Made by a program: the position numbers and the translations under genes. Shown here piece after piece: positions 56,629-64,000 of a stretch of 64,000 nucleotides of DNA. The DNA is taken from contig BCKK01000001.1 of assembly GCA_001600615.1 (NCBI GenBank), forward strand, positions 1,403,082 through 1,467,081. The letters are read 5' to 3'. How positions within the stretch are numbered: the first letter of the stretch is position 1; each line of letters starts with the position of its first letter. Under the pieces are notes generated by a model that saw nothing but the letters and a program-made list of their open reading frames with translations, searched no databases and had not been told where the DNA came from. Source of the stretch: Dioszegia crocea (lineage: Eukaryota > Basidiomycota > Tremellomycetes > Tremellales > Bulleribasidiaceae).

Positions 56629-57677
56629 TCATTTGTACCAATCCAAGAATAGCAGAGCTAAACTTGCCCCTATCAGAAACACCAGCAAAAACAGTCTGGC
56701 CTCGCCACCTCTCTCCTTTGCCCGTTTCAGTTGCTGCTCCGCCCCTCGCATCTCCCCCACACTCCCCACCGCCTGGTCATATAGCAGATCCACCATCTCC
56801 GTTTGCTGCACCAGCTGCTGGACCAGCTGCGTCTGTAGCTCCGACACCTCCAATAGTGACTTCTCCGCCGCCAGCACGGACGACAGGGTAGATTCCAAAT
56901 GTGTGATGAGAGCATTATTCTCCGATTCAAATGCTTGTACTTGGGCAGGGGATAGGTCGAGATCTGTCGCAACTTGGGGTAGGGTCATTGGCTGCTGGGC
57001 CTCGCGCTCGGCGCCTTCGCCTAGGGTGCGGCCCCGCTCCGCGCGCCTCTTTGACCGTTCATCTTGTAGTGCCGATAGATCCGCCGTGGTACGGGCGAGC
57101 AGAGTTGATAGGGTAAGAATCACAGCCGCCCGGTGGGCAGTGACAACGGCATCTGCAGTCGAGGCAGGTTTTGGGGCAAGCGAAGGGAGTAGGGCGAACA
57201 GAGTGGAATGCGGTGGCGCAACCTGCTTTTGACGGGCTACATCAGCTTAGCCTTTTAACCACTCACCTCTTTCACCATCCTCCAATATCCCCACTCTCTC
57301 TCTACACCGTCTGAGTATCATCTTCCCCCGTTGATCTATTTCCTCCCTGTCCCTGTCTGATAGGTACTTGACGACATCCGATGCCCCGTCGGCTTTCTTT
57401 CGCCGCGCGAGGGGAGGCTCGGTGATGGAGAGATATGGTTTGCGGATGGCTTGCAAATGTGTCGACAGTTCGGCAAGGTGGTTGTGCTGGAAGTTAGGCT
57501 TTGTGTAGACCGGCCGCCAGCATCATCACTCACTATGCGGTATGCCTCTTTCAGGAATTCTGGGTCATACTCCGCCTTTCGACGTGACCGGCTTGCACTA
57601 CGACTCGAAGCACGAGGAGGAGCAGATGGACCCGCCACAAGCGAGCGAAATGCTGATGTCTGATCTGTGTATGTCAT
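56629..57677 (-). CDS. UFE1: ER t-SNARE UFE1 / syntaxin 18
   Basis: Q-SNARE of the endoplasmic reticulum, acting in Golgi-to-ER retrograde fusion. The start at 57677 gives MTYTDQTSAFRSLVAG, like the syntaxin-18 N-terminal peptide; an in-frame ATG 21 bases upstream is less likely. An N-terminal helical domain follows (HLAELSTHLQAIRKPYLSIT, DREEIDQRGKMILRRCRERV), then a long helical linker, and the SNARE motif with heptad spacing (LEVSELQTQLVQQLVQQTEM, VDLLYDQAVGSVGEMRGAEQ). It ends in a tail anchor (LFLLVFLIGASLALLFLDWY). The zero-layer Gln sits within this motif. Two introns, one of 30 nt (57237-57266) with a GCTGATGTAG end. Confidence 0.87.
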
Positions 57678-57876
57678 GATGTATTGTTGATACGGCAATG
57701 GCTTCTGAGCTTTGAAGGTGATGCGTCACTCGGCAATCGCCGGCGTGAGGAATGCGGAGTGGCTGCGTGGAGATGTATGAGGCACTCAGGGCTTGCCAAG
57801 GGCCACTCTGGTCCGTGCTCAATTCTCTGGACATCGTAAACCAGCCCAGACAGGCAACGACAGCTACAACGATGCA

Positions 57877-58901
57877 TCAATGACTATCCCCCATTGAGCT
57901 GGAGCGTCTGACCACTCCCTCAGGCCGACTCCGCTGTGTAGGCACTAAGGGTTCCTCTTCCTCCAGCTCCGGCCCCGTCTGATCCGCATACCCATTGAGG
58001 AAACCTTCCTCCAATGCCTCGACCGCCTCCTCCCCCGCCCTACCCTCAAGCTTCTTCATCTGCCTCAGGGTGAGTTTGTAGATCCACACGCCGGTTCCGG
58101 TGGAGATCACCATTGAGGCGCCGATCGAGAGGACATTCAGCCAGAAATGGGCCGTATCCTCGCCATCGGGATCAGACAGGGAGGTAAGGCGAGAACCGAT
58201 GAACACCGATATGAGTAGTCGGGGTTGGACCATTCTGCCTTCAGCCAAATCCAACAGAAACTTACACATTTGCCAGCATAAATTGCCATATGTTGACACT
58301 CTCTATACTTGCAAAGAGCCCATTGCCCATCGCCCAGGGTATAGGGCAGTATCGGATCATACAGATCAGTACTGTGCCCTTTTCCCGCATGACTCGCGCA
58401 AAGGCGTCCCATTTGGGGTTCGAGCGGATCATATTTGGGAAGAAGCGCTGCGGTCAGCGCAACTCCAATTTGACTCACTCTGACCGAGACAAAGGCCACC
58501 ACACCACCGAGCATAGATGACACAGCGCCTAGAAGCAGCCCTGGCCATAGTCCGTACGCAAACCCAATCAGTGTCAGCGTGGCGGAAAACCCAAACAGCG
58601 GTGGATGAGATGCGATGACTACATTAGCCCAGCCTAAGGTCAACTCACCGACCATGCAGCAGCAGATGATCATCCCCAAAGGCCCTAAATCCCGTATCCA
58701 CACCGCGAGATCGTTAAACCATTGTCCAATGCGATGCGGAGTGATGATCAACACCGCAATGACCAGTATCACATTTATCGCCAGTATACCCCTAAGTCAG
58801 CACGGCCGACCCAAGACCTACCATACAATCATCTTCCCCCGCTTGCTCAGTCTGTAGTACCTATTCCCCACATCGTGAAGCACAGCCTTCACCTTGTCCA
58901 T
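57877..58901 (-). CDS. TVP38: TVP38/DedA-family Golgi membrane protein
   Basis: Multi-span membrane protein of the SNARE-associated (DedA/VTT) family, found in the Tlg2-vesicle compartment of yeast. The start at 58901 gives MDKVKAVLHDVGNRYYRLSK. Hydrophobic spans: ILAINVILVIAVLIIT, LGPLGMIICCCM, FGFSATLTLIGFAYGLWPGL. The family core is LLGAVSSMLGGVVAFVSVRR (the re-entrant Gly-rich loop) followed by FFPNMIRSNPKWDAFARVMR and IRYCPIPWAMGNGLFASIES. A further pair of spans follows, then an acidic cytoplasmic tail with EEEEPLVPTQR. Introns are about 30 nt; 58619-58648 ends GCTAATGTAG. Divergent from VRG4, with 95 bases between start codons. Confidence 0.87.
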
Positions 58902-58996
58902 ACTGTTGTGATACGTATCGCCGTTGGGTAGCCCGCGCATGGTGTAAAAGACGCGTCGGCATTTCCAAAAATATCGCGTCTCATCTATACATCACC

Positions 58997-60241
58997 ATGC
59001 AAAATTCACGCTCGCCTAGCGGGATCGACCTCGACAAGCAGGCTCTGATGGGCTCGCCCAGATCTCAGACTGCCTCGCCTAGGCCTCCTAAGGCGGAGGA
59101 GGTGTCCACCAGGGATCAGGTCCTCCCCATCGCCGCATACTGCGCCGCCAGCATCACAATGACTGTGGTTAATAAGGTGTGTTTGGTTTGACCGAGCTGA
59201 CGCAGTTTGTCGTATCTGGTGCAAACTTCACCATGACCTTCCTCCTGCTGGCTATCCAATCCGCCGTCTGCGTCACCGTCGTCTCGACACTAAAACGCCT
59301 AGGGATGATAACATGTAAGTCCATCCCCAGCAGCACTGACCCAGTCCGCGGTTTCGACGTCGCCGATGCCAAAGCGTGGTTCCCCGTCTCCGCCTTACTC
59401 GTAGCGGTGATATACACTGGTTCTAAAGCGCTGCAATTCCTCTCTGTCCCAGTCTACACGTGAGTCCACCCCAAATTTGGCTAATGTAGAATTTTCAAAA
59501 ATCTCGCCATCATCCTCACTGCCTATGGAGAATTTTTGATGTTTGGCAACAATGTCACTGGCCTCACTTTGGTTGCTTTTGCCTTGATGGTGAGTTCAAG
59601 TAGAATTGCGCTGATTCCAGGTCGGCTCCTCCGTCATTGCTGCCTGGGCCTCTGGCACAGACACCGCACACCGCTCCGCCAGTGTCGGCTTCATTTGGAT
59701 GGGCCTAAATTGCTTCGCCAGTGCCGCCTATGTACGTCAAATTTAGTCTGAGCTAACTCCAGGTCCTGTACATGCGCAAACGCATCAAGATTACCGGTTT
59801 CAAAGACTGGGATTCAATGTTCTACAACAATCTCCTCTCCATCCCCGTCCTAGCTGTGGCCTCCATCATTATCGAAGATTGGGGAACTGCCAGTCTGCTT
59901 GCCAACTTGTAAGTCCGCTCTGAACCCGCTTACATAGTCCACCCGAAAACCGCACCGTCCTCCTGTCCGCCATCGCCTTTTCCGGCGCAGCTGCCGTCCT
60001 CATCTCCTACGCTACCGCATGGTGTATCCGAGTCTGCGGATCAACCACCTATTCCATGGTCGGCGCGCTCAACAAACTCCCTGTCGCCGCATCAGGCATG
60101 CTATTCTTTGGCGACCCAGCGAGCTTTGGCAATATATCAGCAATCGGCGTTGGAGGTGTAGCAGGGATCGTCTACGCTGTGGCCAAGACGAATCAGGCAA
60201 AGGTGGAGCGCGCGCGTCAGGCAGAGGGAGGCAGGGTGTAG
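58997..60241 (+). CDS. GDP-mannose transporter (VRG4/GMT type)
   Basis: Golgi nucleotide-sugar antiporter that brings GDP-mannose into the lumen for mannosylation; in capsule-forming yeasts it also feeds capsule synthesis. The start at 58997 gives [20 protein letters not shown]. After a soluble N-terminus come ten expected spans, including [80 protein letters not shown]. The GDP-mannose binding signature GALNKLP is present in the ninth region ([20 protein letters not shown]), followed by the F-G-D-P loop. The tail is basic and ends RQAEGGRV. Introns include 59177-59205 (29 nt), 59315-59344 (30 nt) and 59460-59489 (30 nt, ending GCTAATGTAG). Cryptococcus has two such genes; which one this is cannot be said. 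Confidence 0.92.
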
Positions 60242-60288
60242 CTGCATCAAGACGGACTTTCTACAACTAGATAAGCATATCTGTCGAC

Positions 60289-61068
60289 TCATGTCAACTT
60301 TAGAAGTGCGCTTCTGCGTTAGCTCGCTCACAACTTTACTCACATAGCAAGTACGACACTCAAAACACCCCACGCCCCAGGCCTCACTGCAAGCCCACCG
60401 GAATCCACCACCGGCAGATTATAGCCAATGGTGTTATTCACGCACATCTCGAAACTCGCAATCCGCCCCAGTCCTACGCCCAACAGCGCGAAGCTGTCCT
60501 CCCGATACAGCTCCATCGTCGAGTTTGCCGACGCATTGTAACCCGCCGTCCGATTCACCGCGTTGCACCCTTCGATAATCTTTGGGATCAACTCTTGGAC
60601 ACTCTGTGTATCGCCATATAGGATGTAAGTGGTCGGCGTTGTGTCGAAAGTGAAGGCGGCAGATATGAGAGGACCGCCTGGGCGGGTATTGTTGGTGGGG
60701 GTTGCGCCGTCTGGATAGTCGGAAATCCAGTAGATGGGCCAGAAGCCAAACACCAGGAAGTAGGGAGAAGGAGGGTGGGAGTTTCGACCGAAAGGCGAGG
60801 ATTGGCTCCAGATTGTCCCTCGTCTGCCATACCCCAATACTCCGCTCGTGGCCACCTTAACTCCAGGATAGCCACGAAGAGTAGACCCTCCCCTCAAAGC
60901 CGAGCTGCTTATCCCGGTGTTTCCTTGACCGCCACTCCCACTTTCATCATCCCCGCCCCTGGCCCCGCCAGTAGTTCCCCCAGAACCCCCGATATCCATG
61001 GTGTGGACCCAAAACGGGTCGTCCTCGGTAGGCTCAGAGCCCCAATCTTTGCGATGGAAGAGGTACAT
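60289..61068 (-). CDS. Gly/Ser-rich membrane-associated protein, paralog A
   Basis: Paralog of the next gene to the right on the same strand. Shared blocks: GxIWS, FLVFGFWPIYWISDYPDG, TNNTRPGGPLISAA, TYILYGDTQSVQELIPKI, GCNAVN, YREDSFALLGVGL, and the Cys-Asn-x-T-I pattern MCVNNTIGYNLPVVDS. A Gly/Ser-rich N-terminal third precedes them (GGSGGTTGGARGGDDESGSG). N-x-S/T sequons are frequent, suggesting lumenal or outside exposure of the conserved part; FWPIYW and the C-terminus (WGVLSVVLAM) are hydrophobic. The start at 61068 matches the paralog's MYL; an in-frame ATG further upstream exists. Reading straight through stops at 60340; removing a 30-nt intron (gtgagt ... gctaacgcag) extends the end to 60289. 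Family not recognised. Confidence 0.68.
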
Positions 61069-61563
61069 CTTGCTTGGTTTGGCACACATAAAGGCGATGA
61101 CTCGTGCAGATGGCCTTTGAATTGGCTGATACCGGTGGCGAGATTGGCCGGTCATCTTATAGCCGAAAAGAAGCCAGAGAATAGAGTTTCGCTTCGCACG
61201 CACAGCATTCCCAGCCTGGTCGGTTCCTTGCCGATCTGCAGCTGACGCCTTCAGCACTATCAGGTGCTGCTGCCGATAAGGATCGTCTGAATGGGCTTGG
61301 CAATCTCATCTGGGCTGTGTTGATTGAGTCAGATCTCAGACAAGCTTTGCGTTCGAGGGATCATGTCGTCATCCCAGCATTCCTCATCTCGAAGCAGCGG
61401 CGTGCAGCGGCTGGCTCAAGCTGGCTCATCGCACTAATCATACATTCCAACCTAAAGTACAGCTGTACAACAAGACCACAAGCTAGAATACAACCCCATT
61501 TGCTAAAGTACAGATATGATGAAAACGTTGTTGTGCTCTCGAGTCAGCTCAACCAGCGAGCTC
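61069..61563. other. Intergenic between the tandem paralogs
   Basis: 495 bases: promoter of paralog A and 3' end of paralog B. A frame in phase with paralog A remains open upstream to 61257, so an extra 5' exon cannot be excluded. Nothing else recognised. Confidence 0.35.
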
Positions 61564-62445
61564 CTACACAAACATACTGATTGTCAGTTGAATCCACCAA
61601 AGGACTCACGCAAAGCAGAGCATCACCACAGCCCAGACCGCACCGACCGGCCCAGCCCTAGCATGACCCCACGAGTCCAGCACGAGGAGGTTATCGGCGA
61701 TCGTGTCGTTGAGGCAAGACTCGAAAGTGGTGTTCCGCCCAGGCGAGTCGAGGGCAACGCCCAGCAGCGCAAAGCTGTCCTCGCGATAGGTTTGGATAGT
61801 GGTGTTACTGGAGATGTTGTAGGAAGAGGAAGTGTTGGCAGCGGCGCAGCCAAGAGCGAGGGTAGGGAGCATGTCCTCGATGCTTTGGGTATCGCCGTAG
61901 ATTATGTAGGTAGTGTTGGCAAAATCAGGGGCTGTGACTGCGGCAGTGATAAGAGGGCCGCCAGGGCGGGTGTTGTTGGTAGGAGGGGAGCCCTCGGGAT
62001 AGTCATAGATCCAGACGACGGGCCAGAAGCCAAAGAGGAGGACGTAGCCCGGTAAGAGGGGTCGAGGGCCGCCGCGATAGCCGCCGTAGTAGGATGTGGA
62101 GGGTTTGCTCCAGATGGGTCCGCGCAGGGACGAGCCGAGACGTCCGCTGGTGGTGAGGGTTCGAGAGGATGATCCCGAGGATACACTGCCGCCAGATCGA
62201 AGGGTTGAGCCGGTGCTCCCGCTAGCGGAACCCCCTCGACTGCCTGAGCTACCCGAGCTACCACCACTTCCTGATCCGCCCCTGCTCCCTCCACTGCTAC
62301 CAGAGCTACCCCCGGATGACCCTCCCGAGCTACCTCCGCCTCGACTTCCGCCTCCCGACGATCCTCCACCTCGACCTCCGCCCCCAGACGATCCTCCGGA
62401 TGATCCAGCGCGGGCGAACCAGTGGCTAGGACGGAGCAAGTACAT
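61564..62445 (-). CDS. Gly/Ser-rich membrane-associated protein, paralog B
   Basis: Start at 62445 (MYLLRPSHWFARAGSSGG). About 85 residues of Gly/Ser repeats (GGSSGG, RGGG units) follow, then the block shared with paralog A: GPIWSKPS, LLFGFWPVVWIYDYPEGS, TNNTRPGGPLITAA, TTYIIYGDTQSIEDMLPT, GCAAAN, YREDSFALLGVAL, ESCLNDTIADNLLVLDSWG, and a hydrophobic C-terminus (VGAVWAVVMLCFA). Several N-x-S/T sites lie between. Reading on stops at 61606; removing a 33-nt intron (gtgagt ... ctgacaatcag) extends it by MFV to a TAG at 61564, the same intron position as in paralog A. Probably a cell-surface or endomembrane protein; no known family recognised. Confidence 0.7.
62210..62405. repeat. Gly/Ser low-complexity coding repeat
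   Basis: About 195 bases of short degenerate repeats (on + strand units such as ctcccgagctacc and gatcctcc) that encode GGSSGG/RGGGSS on the minus strand in paralog B. The opposite strand reads as a Pro/Glu/Leu-rich frame, which is a shadow. Confidence 0.7.
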
Positions 62446-62936
62446 GATGTGATTGGAAATGTGTAGATAGTTGGCGAGGAGGAAGTTGAGTGTGTGGGCG
62501 AGTTGCCACAGGAGCTCCAGACATACCGGTTATATACTACGCGAAGTAGAGTGGAGAAGGCACAAGTCGGCACCGTCATGCGGTGCAGATAGATGTCTCG
62601 GAACCGAGCTAAAATGTGGGAGCCTTTCGGATCTTGTCCTCATGCCGAATCATAAAGCGATCCTTATCCATGCACTGTCATTGGCTGTGTTGAAGCTTCG
62701 AGTTGACACAGCTGGAGACTAACGTGCATGTTCCGACCGCTGGGCAAAGGTTGAATGAAATCCCTCACTTGTCACATGTCACGGACTGGACCAATCCGGA
62801 TCTGCAATCTGGGCAAGCTGCTCGGGACTTGCCTCCAGCCATGACATCTGTTATCTGAAATACAGCCCAACCCAATCCTTGCTGTCCCCGTTAATTTGCC
62901 AATCCAGCCGTGCCTCGGTTTCAACCCCCGCCCAGC
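62446..62936. other. Intergenic upstream of paralog B
   Basis: 491 bases between paralog B and the last gene, both on the minus strand. Promoter of paralog B presumably; no repeat, RNA gene or convincing frame seen. Confidence 0.35.
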
Positions 62937-63800
62937 TCAGCCACGAAGGAAAGCTCCAATCTCTGGAATGTTCAGAGGCATGCCATCCTTCTTCAGACCC
63001 AGTCTGTCGATCGCACCTGCCAGTACCTTCCATTTGTCATGCGCCTCCGTATCATGCCCTGTCGCCTGTCCTCTCGTCCATCCACTGGCAAAATCTTGCG
63101 GTCCCTTTCTCATCTCGGTGCGATAGGCCAACACCCCCGAAACCTCTGCTTTGCGTTGGGCTTGGACCGCACTCACAAGAGCATTGAGAGCGAACGTGGT
63201 CTCCTTGGAGACACTTTCCCTTCGGATCGACGCCAGCTGGTCCGCCTCCTCTCGCTCCGCCTTGTCATTGCAATTCTCGATGCTGTCAAAGACGGGCTCA
63301 AACACCGAGGAGAAAGTTTCTCGGATTGCGTCAATGACGGGCCTGCTGTCGTTGGGCCACCAATACTCGACTTGGGACAGGAACGCTTGGCTGTTGAGCA
63401 TGACACTGATAGTGGCCTTGGAATCTTTCACCAGCTTGGCAAGGTCGGTGGCGGCAGGTCTGCGCGGATTGCGCATCGCCAGACAAGCGATGGCTTGCTC
63501 GACCTTGAGATCCGCTGACTTTACTATCAGCACAGGAACCGCACACGCAAGGCGACTTACTGGGGATGAAGTGTATCGCGAAATCCGCACACGCATATCT
63601 CGAAAAACTCCCATCAGTCGCCCAGCATCATCATTGCTCCAACTCCCCCCAGACCCATCCTGAATATACCGGATGTATGGCATGATGGCGTAACTCTTCG
63701 TGTCATGCGACCATTGAAGGGCAAGGCCAACATGAGTGCATAGGTTCCCCAGGACATCTGAAGAACACGAAAGGACAAAGCGGGCCGTGTTCCTGTTCAT
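62937..63800 (-). CDS. Unrecognised protein (about 275-287 aa)
   Basis: The frame is open from ATG 63800 (MNRNTARFVLSCSSDVLGNL) to the stop at 62937. A likely intron sits near 63517-63558 (gtaagtcgcc ... gctgatagtaaag); removing it joins YTSSP to SADLKVEQAI and keeps frame, so both forms read through. The protein is mostly helical and soluble, with IPEIGAFLRG at the C-terminus, a middle block RPAATDLAKLVKDSKATISV, WWPNDSRPVIDAIRETFSSV and VFDSIENCNDKAEREEADQL. No signal peptide, membrane span or catalytic motif is apparent. I do not recognise it. Gene boundaries are moderately sure because the frame has no internal stop over 860 bases. Confidence 0.55.
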   Translation of the reverse strand: MNRNTARFVLSCSSDVLGNLCTHVGLALQWSHDTKSYAIMPYIRYIQDGSGGSWSNDDAGRLMGVFRDMRVRISRYTSSPVSRLACAVPVLIVKSADLKVEQAIACLAMRNPRRPAATDLAKLVKDSKATISVMLNSQAFLSQVEYWWPNDSRPVIDAIRETFSSVFEPVFDSIENCNDKAEREEADQLASIRRESVSKETTFALNALVSAVQAQRKAEVSGVLAYRTEMRKGPQDFASGWTRGQATGHDTEAHDKWKVLAGAIDRLGLKKDGMPLNIPEIGAFLRG

Positions 63801-64000
63801 GTCGAGCGAGGTTGAGTTGTGGCTTGAGGGATAAACAGGTAACCCGTCGTGCCGGTGGAGTGAGGGAGTGATGGAGTGATGGAGTCAGTGTGAGTAGTGG
63901 TCGGGGCGATGTAGACTCCTAGAGTTCTTACAACTCCAAACGCCCTCCTTTATCATCCAGGGGCGTTCCCTCAGAGGAAGCATTAGCTGCCGGGTCAGGT

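Noticed and set aside
62096..62452. Pro/Glu/Leu-rich + strand frame
   Set aside because: Complement of the Gly/Ser repeat of paralog B.

Overview
This window looks like nuclear chromosomal DNA of a basidiomycete fungus, probably a Tremellomycetes-type yeast. Genes are densely packed on both strands, nearly all are cut by short GT-AG introns, and branch sites of the form CTRAY sit a few bases from the 3' splice site. The content is fungal housekeeping: TEL1/ATM, an IRA/neurofibromin RasGAP, RAT1 and RAI1, MOB2, UBC6, a GPI-type chitin deacetylase and a GDP-mannose transporter. I saw no tRNA, rRNA, CRISPR array or intact transposon. Lineage below Basidiomycota is inference.

Left third (1-30 kb): 3' part of an unrecognised gene; mitoribosomal uS5m; UBC6 (E2 of ER-associated degradation); a SIKE/FGFR1OP2-like STRIPAK coiled-coil protein; TEL1 (9.5 kb, 8 exons, predicted 3031 aa); a small hypothetical gene; chitin deacetylase; ribosomal eL33; MPP6 (exosome cofactor); MED4; two small doubtful genes; MAK16 (60S biogenesis); a CCDC90/FMP32-type mitochondrial protein; ribosomal eS10; SFT2.

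Middle (30-41 kb): an AT-hook protein; a DUF1365-like membrane protein; RAI1; a small single-pass membrane protein; an Aro8/AADAT-type aminotransferase; SRP9; MOB2.

Right (41-64 kb): the RasGAP IRA1 (7.9 kb, about two dozen introns); a gene-poor 1.6 kb stretch; WDR83; RAT1; SDS3-like Rpd3L subunit; UFE1/syntaxin 18; TVP38; VRG4; two tandem Gly/Ser-rich paralogs; one unrecognised gene.

Functional threads: nuclear RNA surveillance (RAT1, RAI1, MPP6), ribosome production and translation (uS5m, eL33, eS10, MAK16, SRP9), ER/Golgi traffic and glycosylation (UBC6, SFT2, UFE1, TVP38, VRG4), and signalling (TEL1, IRA1, MOB2, SIKE).

The most unusual signal is splicing architecture. Genes right of about 38.4 kb mostly carry ultrashort introns of 28-33 nt sharing an almost fixed 3' end (GCTAATGTAG and variants). 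Several genes need microexons to restore conserved protein sequence: 9, 12, 14 and 15 nt in UBC6, 8 nt in RAI1, and apparently 2 nt in the aminotransferase. Exon joins were worked out by eye from frame, splice signals and remembered family motifs; no alignment or transcript data were available.
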